From positions 806,001-870,000 of the forward strand of contig OZ241874.1 in the NCBI GenBank assembly GCA_965203305.1: DNA of 64,000 bases, given 5' to 3'. The translations under genes and the position numbers were made by a program. This document shows, in pieces, positions 54,257-62,690 of the stretch. The notes under the pieces are model-generated. The model saw only the letters and a list, made by a program, of their open reading frames with translations, had not been told where the DNA came from and did not search any database. Each line of letters opens with the position of its first letter. The stretch's first letter is position 1. This stretch comes from Bin80 sp965203305 (lineage in GTDB: Bacteria; Bacteroidota; Rhodothermia; Rhodothermales; Bin80).

Positions 54257-55273
54257 TTATACAGAATGGACAGGAATCTTGGTACCCCCTGATTCCAGTG
54301 ATTTTTGGGCAGCGTCAAGCAAGCGAATAACAGCCAGTCCATTATGCGCATCCGAGCGTGGTGTCTTTCCTGTACGAATGCAATCCACAAAGTGCATACA
54401 CTCTATGCGCAATGGCTCGGACATCTGGATGTTTGGAATGCTGATATCTCCTACTCGGGTCGTCATGGACTCGGCGAATCCCACATAGCCGGGCACATTG
54501 ACTCCCTTGTCATAGATACGCACTTTCTCTGCACTGCTCATCTCGTCAATGACAACCATCTTTTTACTGCCTACCAGGGTAACCTTGCGAACTTTATGCG
54601 GATCAAGCCAGCTTGTATGGAGGTGGGCCAGTGCACCTCCCTTAAAAAAAACTGTAGAGAAGGCAACATCGCAGATATCCGGCTGCAGGTAGGCCTGGGC
54701 ATGTACTGCAACAGCAACAGGTTCCTGCTGCAGAAAGGCCAAGGCAATGGACAGATCGTGCGGTGCGAGACTCTGCAAGGCATTTTCTTTCTGTCGTACA
54801 ATGCCAAGGTTGACACGTACACTGTACATGTAGTAGGTTTTGCCAAGTGTGCCGCTTCGGATCAAATCTTCCACATAGTTAAACGCAGGGTGGTAGAGGA
54901 GCAGGTGTCCGACCATGCAGTGACAGCCCGTGGACTTGGAGAGGGAGACCAGGGTTTCTGCCTCCTCTATGGTCTGGGCCATTGGCTTCTCCACAAACAC
55001 ATGCCGTCCGCTCTCCAGCGCAGTCTGAGCCAGGGAGAAGTGAGAGGGTGTTTCTGTGGCAATGACGATCCCGTCAAGATCATCGCGATCCATAATGTTT
55101 CTTGCATCCGGAGTCGTTTCTGCAGCGGGATAGCGATCCTCTACAAATTGCCTTGCCTTGTGATCCGAATCACAAACTGCAACAACCCGGCATGCCGGAA
55201 TGGAATCAAAACTTCTCAGCAGGTTTTTTCCCCAGTGCCCCACCCCAATTTGGCCCAGTCGAATACTACGCAT
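54257..55273 (-). CDS. wbpB: Gfo/Idh/MocA oxidoreductase (WbpB/WlbA-like)
   Basis: 338 aa from ATG 55273. N-terminal Rossmann domain LGQIGVGHWGKNLLRSF, GIVIATETPSHF and the family motif HVFVEKPMAQTIEEAE, then a C-terminal substrate domain with LAPHDLSIALAFL. In the WbpB/WlbA role it oxidises C3 of UDP-GlcNAcA. The assignment rests on adjacency to WbpE- and WbpD-type genes. It overlaps the aminotransferase stop by 8 nt. Confidence 0.78.
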   Translation of the reverse strand: MRSIRLGQIGVGHWGKNLLRSFDSIPACRVVAVCDSDHKARQFVEDRYPAAETTPDARNIMDRDDLDGIVIATETPSHFSLAQTALESGRHVFVEKPMAQTIEEAETLVSLSKSTGCHCMVGHLLLYHPAFNYVEDLIRSGTLGKTYYMYSVRVNLGIVRQKENALQSLAPHDLSIALAFLQQEPVAVAVHAQAYLQPDICDVAFSTVFFKGGALAHLHTSWLDPHKVRKVTLVGSKKMVVIDEMSSAEKVRIYDKGVNVPGYVGFAESMTTRVGDISIPNIQMSEPLRIECMHFVDCIRTGKTPRSDAHNGLAVIRLLDAAQKSLESGGTKIPVHSV

Positions 55274-56381
55274 GGACAAGTTTGGTCACATGGGAGATTA
55301 CGACTTCTGCAATATACTCCTGCTGCGCCGGCGTAAGCTCCGTATGCATTGGCAGGGCAAGAACTTCGGCACATGCTTTTTCTGTTTCGGGAAGATGTAC
55401 GGAATTCTCGGGGCCGCCAAACACAGGCTGTTGATGTAACGGAACAGGATAGTAAATCCCGTATGGAATCCCTGATTCCGAGAGTGCATCTGTCAGATCA
55501 TCCCGATTTTTTGTGCGAATCACGTACTGATGATAGACATGCCGCCCCCAGTCAGCTTCGTGAGGGCATGTGATTTCGTCGGTACTCTCAAAGAGTGAGT
55601 GATAGCGGGCTGCCGCCGCGCGTCTCCGTTCGGTAAATGATTCCAGGTGCCGGAGTTTCACCTCCAGAATGGCTGCCTGGAGCGCATCCAGCCGGCTGTT
55701 CAGTCCGACTGCTTCGTTATAGTACTTGTGCCGTCCTCCATGATTGGTGATCATCCGTGCCTGAGCTTCCAGTTCAGGATCGGGGGTGAGAATCGCTCCT
55801 CCGTCTCCATAGGCTCCCAGGTTCTTGGATGGAAAGAACGAGCAGGTTGCCATTGTTCCCATACTCCCGGTGGAAGAACCTTTGTAGGTTGCTCCAATCG
55901 CTTGTGCATTGTCTTCAATCACAGGGATGTTATACCTTGCACCAAGCTCCAGTAGAGGGTCCATGTCGGCAGACTGCCCAAACAGGTGTACAGGGACAAT
56001 TGCCTTTGTCCTGGGGGTGACGAGTGATTCAACACTGGCCGGGTCAAGGCAAAACGTATCTGGATCAATATCTGCAAATACAGGAATGGCCCCCAGGAGG
56101 GCGGCAGCCTCGGCAGTGGCTATAAAGGTAAAGGAGGGGGTGATGATTTCATCTCCGGGGCCAATTCCAAGCGCCATATAGGAGATTTGAAGTGCGTCCG
56201 TACCGTTCGCAACTCCAATAGCATGCCTTGATTCTGTGTAGTCTGCCAGTGCAGTTTCAAATCGTGACACAATGGGGCCGCGAATGAAATAGGCAGAATC
56301 CAGAACATCTGCCAGCGCACGGTCAACCTCATCCTTGATTCTCAGGTACTGACCACGGAGGTCAACCATCTGAATATTCAT
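55266..56381 (-). CDS. wbpE: DegT/DnrJ/EryC1 aminotransferase (WbpE/WlbC-like)
   Basis: 371 aa PLP-dependent sugar aminotransferase: GVANGTDALQISYMALGIG, TPSFTFIATAEAA, PVIEDNAQAIGATY and SFFPSKNLGAYGDGG with the PLP Lys in SKN. It adds an amino group to the 3-keto sugar produced by the WbpB-type enzyme. It starts 4 bp after the acetyltransferase stop. Confidence 0.85.
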   Translation of the reverse strand: MNIQMVDLRGQYLRIKDEVDRALADVLDSAYFIRGPIVSRFETALADYTESRHAIGVANGTDALQISYMALGIGPGDEIITPSFTFIATAEAAALLGAIPVFADIDPDTFCLDPASVESLVTPRTKAIVPVHLFGQSADMDPLLELGARYNIPVIEDNAQAIGATYKGSSTGSMGTMATCSFFPSKNLGAYGDGGAILTPDPELEAQARMITNHGGRHKYYNEAVGLNSRLDALQAAILEVKLRHLESFTERRRAAAARYHSLFESTDEITCPHEADWGRHVYHQYVIRTKNRDDLTDALSESGIPYGIYYPVPLHQQPVFGGPENSVHLPETEKACAEVLALPMHTELTPAQQEYIAEVVISHVTKLVHA

Positions 56382-56385
56382 TGCC

Positions 56386-57084
56386 TCACTGGTTCTCCAG
56401 CCATTGATTTTCCGGTACCATACGCAGATAGCGGGCGGGTACGCCTGCCCACAGTTCTCGTGCCGGGATATCCCGGGTCAGGACACTTCCTGCGGCCAGC
56501 ATGGCATCTGCTTCAATTGTTTTCCCCGGCAAGATTGTAGCTCCTGCGCCAACACGTCCGCCACGAAGCACGGTGATCCCCTTATAGTATTTTGCGCGGT
56601 CTTTTGTTCGCCCTGCAAAATTATCATTGCTGGTAATCACGCCAGGAGCAATAAAAACAAAGTCTTCCAGTCTGGAGTAGGCTGTGATATACGCATTCGT
56701 CTCCAGTTTGCAGTGGGCACCAACAGAACAGTCATTTTCAATGGAGACTCCACGGCCGACGATAGTGGACTCTCCAACGGAAACTCGTTCTCGTACAGTA
56801 GCCAGATCGGCCACCATCACATGAGATTCCAGAGTGCAGCCGAGGTACAGGATAGCATGATTGCCAATCAGGCAATGGTCACCAATTGTGAGTCTTTCGG
56901 GGGGGGCAGATCCTTTCAGAGTACTTCTTCTTGCCCGCATTGGCTGAACTCCAAGGATACTGTGATCTCCAATTCGGACCCCGTCTCCCAAGCGTGTTCC
57001 AGAACGAATTGTTACATGGTGACCGATCACGCAGTCGGCTCCCAGTTCGACATCATCTTCAATCACGCAGTCGTTACCAATCAT
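56386..57084 (-). CDS. wbpD: Left-handed beta-helix acetyltransferase (WbpD/WlbB-like)
   Basis: 232 aa hexapeptide-repeat protein: IGNDCVIEDDVELGADCVIGHHVTI.., then ..DFVFIAPGVITSNDNFAGRT and the C-terminal ILPGKTIEADAMLAAGSVLTRDIPARELWAGVPARYL. It acetylates the 3-amino group to give UDP-2,3-diacetamido-glucuronate. It is longer than typical WbpD (~190 aa) because of an extra N-terminal beta-helix part. It is the first gene of the minus-strand wbp string. A run of eight C in the coding strand sits at 56899-56906. Confidence 0.8.
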   Translation of the reverse strand: MIGNDCVIEDDVELGADCVIGHHVTIRSGTRLGDGVRIGDHSILGVQPMRARRSTLKGSAPPERLTIGDHCLIGNHAILYLGCTLESHVMVADLATVRERVSVGESTIVGRGVSIENDCSVGAHCKLETNAYITAYSRLEDFVFIAPGVITSNDNFAGRTKDRAKYYKGITVLRGGRVGAGATILPGKTIEADAMLAAGSVLTRDIPARELWAGVPARYLRMVPENQWLENQ

Positions 57085-57091
57085 ACTTCTT

Positions 57092-57190
57092 GAGGGGGAT
57101 TTTGCAAAAATATCTGTATACCTGACCTGATGTACCTTTAATTGCTCTCAGAGCAACGTTCCTGTGTCATCAGGGATTTTTGCAAGAGGA
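57092..57190 (+). repeat. R1 short interspersed element
   Basis: The left end gagggggattttgcaaaaat and right end catcagggatttttgcaag are inverted. It lies between wbpD and the second R2 copy, so two elements stand side by side. Confidence 0.6.
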
Positions 57191-57202
57191 TCTTCTTATT
57201 TA

Positions 57203-57490
57203 GTGTCTGTCAGAAAATTCAGAATATCGCCAATATATGCCGTTTAGAGAGCGTATGAGGAGTTTTTGGAGATATTTTCGGGTATTTTTCCTGACGAATA
57301 TGGAAGCCCCTTGGCGGACTGGAGCATGAAATCTCCGAACAGCGTCCACAAACACGCAATCTTCGTGCAAGATTTCCCCGAATCTCTCATAGCCAACGAG
57401 CATCTGAATCGCTCTATACATGACGCTGTGGGGCAAAATGCCTCTGAAATCCCCCGTATCTGAGATTGCTGTGAATTTTCTGACAGACAC
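57203..57490. mobile_element. R2 MITE-like element, copy 2 (288 bp)
   Basis: Starts GTGTCTGTCAGAAAATTCA and ends TGAATTTTCTGACAGACAC, a 19-bp perfect inverted repeat, flanked by TA on both sides. It is about 90% identical to copy 1 by eye and differs at the same inner-TIR base on both ends, so the ends changed together. Confidence 0.75.
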
Positions 57491-57567
57491 TATGTAAGCT
57501 CTTTGTGCCATTACGAAATTCTTTCTGCATCTTTCAAATGCCTGATAAAGCACCGGCCAATGAGTTT
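57491..57567. other. Short gap between R2 and the PIN gene
   Basis: No gene or obvious terminator. This is the downstream end of the whole leftward ATPase-PIN locus, immediately beside the R2 element. Confidence 0.4.
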
Positions 57568-58011
57568 TTATGCTCTGCACAGATCTGCTTTTTCCAGCAA
57601 GTGTTTGTGCTCAGGGCTTGAATAAATACTGCCTCTTGGACGGTTAATCAGCTGCTTATTCTTGAAATCCTGATGCAGATCCCTGTCCCTGGAGTACAGA
57701 ATGCGTGCACCGCTGATCTGGGCCAAGGCAATGATATGATGGTCATTGGATCTGCATTCCCCACTTCCCCGAAGAAATTCTACAGTTTCCCTAACCTGAT
57801 TTTCTTCACGCCTCATCTTTCCAGATCTTAGTGCTTCGTCAGCCCATTCCGTGAAATTGTTTGAAGCCAGACACATCTCTTCCAGCAATTTTTTACAAAC
57901 CACGATACGTCCGTTTCTGTCGGTGAGCCATTTATAGAATTGTTCTCCCGCCTCAGACTGGCTATCCCCGAATACCTCGTGTATGACATTTGCATCAAGG
58001 ATTGCACACAT
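57568..58011 (-). CDS. PIN-domain nuclease-like protein, module copy 1
   Basis: 147 aa. PIN-type acidic residues: D6 in CAILDANVIHEVFG, E44/E45, D90 in SNDHHIIALAQ and D109/D111 in LYSRDRDLHQDF. PIN proteins are usually ribonucleases and often toxins. The gene follows the ATPase stop by 2 nt, so translation is coupled. The ends of the protein are nearly the same in the other two copies; residues ~16-85 differ strongly. The role within the module is inferred to be the effector. Confidence 0.75.
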   Translation of the reverse strand: MCAILDANVIHEVFGDSQSEAGEQFYKWLTDRNGRIVVCKKLLEEMCLASNNFTEWADEALRSGKMRREENQVRETVEFLRGSGECRSNDHHIIALAQISGARILYSRDRDLHQDFKNKQLINRPRGSIYSSPEHKHLLEKADLCRA

Positions 58012-58013
58012 AT

Positions 58014-59339
58014 TTAGATTCCCAGAGATTTCTTCGTTTCTTCCATGAAAAATCTGCGATAACTGTCTGGAGCATTGAGAATGTTTCCCAGTTTGTCTAT
58101 CTGAATTGGGTGAATTTGGGTGCTCAGGTTCTTGCGCTCAAAGAACAAGACAGAAACATCTTCTGGATTTAGGCCCGTAGTACCATCGCGCACATCTATG
58201 CGGATTCGATTGATCAAATGTTCCCCGTGGGGCTCCAATACGAGTTGCCGACCTCTAGCCGCAGTTTCGCAGAGCAGGGTACCCAGTGCTGCCTGAATCC
58301 GGGGATGGAGATTCCCCTCGGGTTGCTGGAGCAATACCATTCGGAAGTTCTCTGGCAGCAAGAGTTCCGTTAAAATGGGTAAAACCTGACTAATGCCATA
58401 TCCCACATCTGTCAGATTTTGCCTGTTACCGGATTTTCCGATTTGAATTTGAAATGGATCTCCTTCTGACTTCCCCAGGTGATTGACATGAATTTCATCA
58501 AAGAGTCCCGTAGACGAACCAAAGATTTCGATTTCATTTTTGAGTGTTTTCCACACATGGTCATCTTTACGGGCTAAATCAGACAGGAGCATGGGAATAT
58601 AATACCCTTGAGGGTCAGAATCCAGAGCAGCTGGATCATATGTGCGCCGCGGACTACAACGGACTGGTGCAAATGCAAAGGGACGCTCTTGGCTGTGGCG
58701 TATTTCTGCAAGTCTGGATTTTTTAATGGAATCGTTATCCTCTCTGGAAAAGGAAGGAGATTCATTCAGTGGGACGAATTTACCAAGCGGAGCAGAATAA
58801 TCAGGGTAGTAAATATCGGGAGTAATGACTGGCAGCAGGTGTCTCAAAGTAGATAACGGGGCTGTCTCCTGACCATTGTTTTTCCTTGGTACTTTCCACT
58901 CTCCTCTGCTGGTACCAAGGCATATATTTGGATTGCCCTTGTTATCATAAGATTGTTCAATCCAGTTTCCTCTATCCGTAAAACGCATTTTTATGGGTAC
59001 GGGGACAGTTCCTTTTTTTCCAAAGACAAACTCTCCCTCGCAAGTCTCATAAATTCTGATTTGTGCTTCAAACCATGGTACTGTGCCACTTTGATTTTCC
59101 TGATTGTTTACAACCTCTCTGAAACTTCCCAAATCAAACGGTTCTTCCTTAAAATTTGGTACCCTATGCCCGTGTATACAGTCCCACAGCACCCGTATCA
59201 TGGCGAGAAGGGATGTCTTTCCGGTGCTGTTTTCGCCGACTAGGAGTGTCAGGGGGGCTAGGGGGGCAACCTGTCTTTCATGGAAGCATCGGTAGTTCTC
59301 CAGAGTTATTTCATTGATGATCTGACTCATTTCGAGCAT
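58014..59339 (-). CDS. AAA_21/DUF3696-like ATPase, module copy 1
   Basis: 441 aa. Walker A GENSTGKT (35-42) in the SMC/OLD-like N-terminal motif LENYRCFHERQVAPLAPLTLLVG. A signature-like segment DVGYGISQVLPILTELLLP (311-329). A Walker B-like region MVLLQQPEGNLHP (334-346) with Gln-Gln where acidic residues are normal. An H-loop-like LEPHGEHLINRIR (368-380). The C-terminus (NPEDVSVLFFERKN..) resembles DUF3696. The central ~80-300 is unique to each copy. This type of ATPase often serves as a sensor or switch for a partner nuclease in phage defence; the assignment is inferred. ATG 59339 or the Met four codons on could start. Confidence 0.75.
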   Translation of the reverse strand: MLEMSQIINEITLENYRCFHERQVAPLAPLTLLVGENSTGKTSLLAMIRVLWDCIHGHRVPNFKEEPFDLGSFREVVNNQENQSGTVPWFEAQIRIYETCEGEFVFGKKGTVPVPIKMRFTDRGNWIEQSYDNKGNPNICLGTSRGEWKVPRKNNGQETAPLSTLRHLLPVITPDIYYPDYSAPLGKFVPLNESPSFSREDNDSIKKSRLAEIRHSQERPFAFAPVRCSPRRTYDPAALDSDPQGYYIPMLLSDLARKDDHVWKTLKNEIEIFGSSTGLFDEIHVNHLGKSEGDPFQIQIGKSGNRQNLTDVGYGISQVLPILTELLLPENFRMVLLQQPEGNLHPRIQAALGTLLCETAARGRQLVLEPHGEHLINRIRIDVRDGTTGLNPEDVSVLFFERKNLSTQIHPIQIDKLGNILNAPDSYRRFFMEETKKSLGI

Positions 59340-59517
59340 GTTTGATTATCATGCCCGTGTATGTACTGATCAGTTGACTGACGGATGTGGGGGAGGGGAT
59401 TTCCACAAGTATGGCGGAAGCAACTTGTGTATCCCGTCATATTATCCATGGAATCCGACTGATCTGGTCTGTCGGGTACGGTTGATCTGGGCCATCTGAG
59501 TGTGTCTGCGGTGATCT

Positions 59518-59643
59518 TCATGATTCGGCAGATTGCTTGCACATAGACTCCTCGGTTAACTGAATTCTGTGTACATTGTTGACAAGGCGATCCAGAATGG
59601 CATCTGTCAGAATTGGATTTTCTGTCGTTTCACGCTACCAGAC
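59518..59643 (-). pseudogene. IS21-type istB C-terminal remnant, copy 1
   Basis: The minus-strand frame reads W-stop-RETTENPILTDAILDRLVNN, then VHRIQLTEESMCKQ and a stop. This matches the IstB C-terminus (PxLADAILDRLVHNAxRIxLxGESMRK in the family) closely. A TAG lies where the family has a His. No Walker motif or istA is seen, so it is a relic. Confidence 0.6.
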
Positions 59644-60000
59644 AACACACAGCAACGCGAGTGGCGGTGGTAGAGTGTACCGTGTGGCAATCTCCTGGTG
59701 GTTTCATCAGATCCTTCTGCTTTGTGTGTCCAATGTCATGAAGTTTCCGCTATTCGGAGCAGGTATAACTGGTGTACAATAACTGCTTCAGCATAGCGCA
59801 GGGAGGGATGCTTTTCGTGTGCACCACGCAAGCAATTTCGAGAGGTGGTACACACTTTCCGAAGGTTTTCCATAGATACCCTGTGGGTAGGTGCATGACT
59901 GGCTTTTCCATAGATTTTATCGGATGAAGTACAACTCGTTAAAACAGTTGCACTGGTACCCATCAGAGTGTTTTGGCAAGTGTGATCAGTCAACGGAGTG

Positions 60001-60096
60001 AGGCTCTTGAAAAATGTCTGTATGGCTTTCCTGATATGTCTGTAAGCACTCTCAGAGTGATATTTGCTCGCCATACGGGATTTTGCAAGAGGCTTG
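60001..60096 (+). repeat. R1 short interspersed element in spacer 1
   Basis: The left end aggctcttgaaaaatgtc and right end gggattttgcaagaggctt are inverted, giving a ~96-bp element. The inside shows CTCTCAGAGTGATATTTGCTC like the other copies. Confidence 0.6.
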
Positions 60097-60119
60097 AGTG
60101 TGTATACAGATTTCTACAA

Positions 60120-60563
60120 TTATGCGCAGCAAACGGAGTTTGTTAGTAAATGCTTGTGCTCTGGTCTTGAATAAACTCGTCCCCGTGGATGGTCAATCAG
60201 TTGCTTGTTCTTGAAATCCTGATGCAGATCCCTGTCCCTGGAGTACAGGAGGCGTGCACTGCTGACCTGGGCCAGGGCAATGATATGATGGTCATTGGAT
60301 TTGCATTCTTTACTCTTGTGGAGAACTGTTGACCTAGCCTTGATCTGAGCTTCTTTTCCTCGTATCATTTTTCCAGTTCTTCGTGCTTCTTTTGCCCATC
60401 TCACGAAGCCCGTTGGGGCTTTCAAAAGTTCTTTTAACAAATCTTCACTAACGACGATACGCCCATTCCCGTCAGTAATCCATTTCAGAAATTGCTTTCC
60501 CGCTTCGGACGGACTACTTCCGAACACCTCGTGGATAACATTTGCGTCAAGGATTGCGCACAT
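60120..60563 (-). CDS. PIN-domain nuclease-like protein, module copy 2
   Basis: 147 aa. The same PIN acidic residues as copy 1 (LDANVIHEVFG; SNDHHIIALAQ; SRDRDLHQDF). Residues ~16-85 differ from copy 1 (SSPSEAGKQFLKWITDG..), while the last 30 (LIDHPRGRVYSRPEHKHLL..) are the same as copy 3. It follows its ATPase stop by 2 nt. Confidence 0.75.
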   Translation of the reverse strand: MCAILDANVIHEVFGSSPSEAGKQFLKWITDGNGRIVVSEDLLKELLKAPTGFVRWAKEARRTGKMIRGKEAQIKARSTVLHKSKECKSNDHHIIALAQVSSARLLYSRDRDLHQDFKNKQLIDHPRGRVYSRPEHKHLLTNSVCCA

Positions 60564-60565
60564 AT

Positions 60566-61912
60566 CTATATCCCCAAGGATCGTTTTGTTTCTTCCATGA
60601 AGAATCTGCGATAACTGTCTGGTGCATCAAGAACATTTCCCATCTTGTCTATCTGGATTGCATGAATCTGGATGCTCAGATCATTCCGTTCAAAGAACAA
60701 AATAGAGATATCTTCGGGATTCAGGCCTGTCGTACCATCACGTATATCCATGCAAATTCGATCTATCAGATAATCACTATGCGGCTCAATAACTAGCTGT
60801 CGCCCTTGAGCTGCAGTTTTGCAGAGCAGAGTCCCCAGAGCTGTTTGACCTCTGGGGTGAAGATGCTCCTCGGGCTGCTGGAGCAGTGCCATGCGGGTGT
60901 TTTCTGGCAGCAGGAGCTCCGTCAGAATTGGCAAGACCTGACTGATCCCGAATCCCACATCCATCAAATTGTGTTTTACGCCTTTCCGCTTGTCACCGAA
61001 TTTCCGAATCTGAATCTGAAACGGTGCCCCCGCTGCGTTCCCCAAGTGTCTGACATAAATTTCGTCAAAAAGTCCGCAAGATGAACCAAAACATTCCAGA
61101 CCTTGCTTGAGAATTTTCCATGTGTCGTCATCCTTACGGGCTTTCTCAGCCAGGAGCATGGGGACATAATAGCCTCTCGGGTCAGAGGCCGAGGTAGACG
61201 GATTGTATGTGCGCAGTGGATCGGAGCGAACGGGTGCACTTGCAAATGGTCGTTCCCGGTCATGGCGCGGGCTCATGAGCCTAACTTTTCTAATTGAATC
61301 AGCGTCTTGGTCAGAGAAGGCAGGAGACCCATTTAAGGGAATCAACCTGGTGGGTGGTCCTGCATAATCACGATGGTAGTATATATCGGGAAGATAGAGG
61401 GTTAGCAAGTGTCTCAGGGTAAGAAACGGTATTGTTACGCCCTGATCATCAGCGGGGCGTGGTGCTTCCCATCCCCCTCTACTGGTACCGACATACATTC
61501 TTGAATTGCCCTCATTATCAAAGGATTGTTCAATCCAGTTTCCCTTGTCGGTAAAGCGAATTTTGATGGGCACAGGTACTGTTCCTTCTTGTCCGAATAC
61601 GAACTCGCCTACCCAATCGTGATCAATCCTGATTTTTGCTTCAAATGTGGAGGCTGGCTTGCCCCGTTCACTTTTACGATAAGCAATCTCCTCAAAGCTT
61701 CCCAAATCAAACGGTTCTTCCTTGAAATTTGGCACTCTGTACCCGTAGATACAGTCCCACAGTGCCCGTATCATAGCGAGAAAGGATGTCTTTCCAGTGC
61801 TGTTTTCGCCGACTAGGAGTGTCAGGGGGGCTAGGGGGGCAACCTGTCTTTCATGGAAGCATCGGTAGTTCTCCAGAGTTATTTCATTGATGATCTGACT
61901 CATTTCAAGCAT
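60566..61912 (-). CDS. AAA_21/DUF3696-like ATPase, module copy 2
   Basis: 448 aa. The first ~42 residues are identical to copy 1; the middle is about two-thirds identical by eye. Walker A GENSTGKT is intact. The Walker B-like motif is ALLQQPEEHLHP, again with QQ. The signature is DVGFGISQVLPILTELLLP. The H-loop-like segment is IEPHSDYLIDRI, where the usual Asn before Arg is Asp. Paired with PIN copy 2 through a 2-nt gap. Confidence 0.75.
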   Translation of the reverse strand: MLEMSQIINEITLENYRCFHERQVAPLAPLTLLVGENSTGKTSFLAMIRALWDCIYGYRVPNFKEEPFDLGSFEEIAYRKSERGKPASTFEAKIRIDHDWVGEFVFGQEGTVPVPIKIRFTDKGNWIEQSFDNEGNSRMYVGTSRGGWEAPRPADDQGVTIPFLTLRHLLTLYLPDIYYHRDYAGPPTRLIPLNGSPAFSDQDADSIRKVRLMSPRHDRERPFASAPVRSDPLRTYNPSTSASDPRGYYVPMLLAEKARKDDDTWKILKQGLECFGSSCGLFDEIYVRHLGNAAGAPFQIQIRKFGDKRKGVKHNLMDVGFGISQVLPILTELLLPENTRMALLQQPEEHLHPRGQTALGTLLCKTAAQGRQLVIEPHSDYLIDRICMDIRDGTTGLNPEDISILFFERNDLSIQIHAIQIDKMGNVLDAPDSYRRFFMEETKRSLGI

Positions 61913-62090
61913 GTTTGGTTATCATGCCCGTGTATGCACTGATCAGTTGAATGACGGATGTGGGGGAGGGGATTTCGACAAGTATGGCGGAAGCAACTTG
62001 TGTATCCCGTCATATTATCCATGGAATCCGACTGATCTGGTCTGTCGGGTACGGTTGATCTGGGCCATCTGAGTGTGTCTGCGGTGATCT

Positions 62091-62216
62091 TCATGATTCG
62101 GCAGATTGCTTGCATATAGACTCCTCGGTTAACTGAATTCTGTGTACATTGTTGACAAGGCGATCCAGAATGGCATCTGTCAGAATTGGATTTTCTGTCG
62201 TTTCACGCTACCAGAC
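62091..62216 (-). pseudogene. IS21-type istB C-terminal remnant, copy 2
   Basis: The same frame and the same internal TAG as at 59518-59643, with a few base changes. It was duplicated together with the spacer rather than inserted twice. Confidence 0.55.
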
Positions 62217-62572
62217 AACACACAGCAACACGAGTGGCGGTGGTAGAGTGTACCGTGTGGCAATCTCCTGGTGGTTTCATCAGATCCTTTTGCTTTGTGT
62301 GTCCAATGTCATGAAGTTTCCGCTATTCGGAGCAGGTATAACTGGCGTACAATAACTGCTTCAGCATAGCGCAGGGAGGGATGCTTCACGTGTGAACCAC
62401 GCAAGCAATTTCGAGAGGTGGTACACACTTTCCGAGGGTTTTCCATATATACCCTGTGGGTAGGTGCATGACTGGCTTTTCCATAGATTTTATCGGATGA
62501 AGTACAACTCGTTAAAACAGTTGCACTGGTACCCGTCAGAGTGTTTTGGCAAGTGTGATCAGTCAACGAGTG

Positions 62573-62666
62573 AGGCTATTGAAAAATGTTTGTATGTCTT
62601 ACCTGATATGCCTTAAGCACTCTCAGAGCGATATTTGCTCGCCATACGGGATTTTGCAAGAGGCTT
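62573..62666 (+). repeat. R1 short interspersed element in spacer 2
   Basis: Same position and ends as in spacer 1 (aggctattgaaaaatg .. gggattttgcaagaggctt). It has small deletions relative to spacer 1. Confidence 0.6.
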
Positions 62667-62690
62667 GAGTGTGTATACAGACTTCTACAA

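Larger units (their letters stand above)
59340..60119. repeat. Module spacer, copy 1 (780 bp, nearly identical to 61913-62690)
   Basis: Non-coding apart from an istB-like remnant. It is almost the same as the second spacer, with roughly one difference per 30-40 bases by eye. It contains an R1 element at its left (PIN-proximal) end. It separates ATPase copy 1 from PIN copy 2. Confidence 0.85.
61913..62690. repeat. Module spacer, copy 2 (778 bp)
   Basis: Nearly identical to 59340-60119, including the istB remnant (about 62091-62216) and an R1 copy. It separates ATPase copy 2 from PIN copy 3. Confidence 0.85.
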
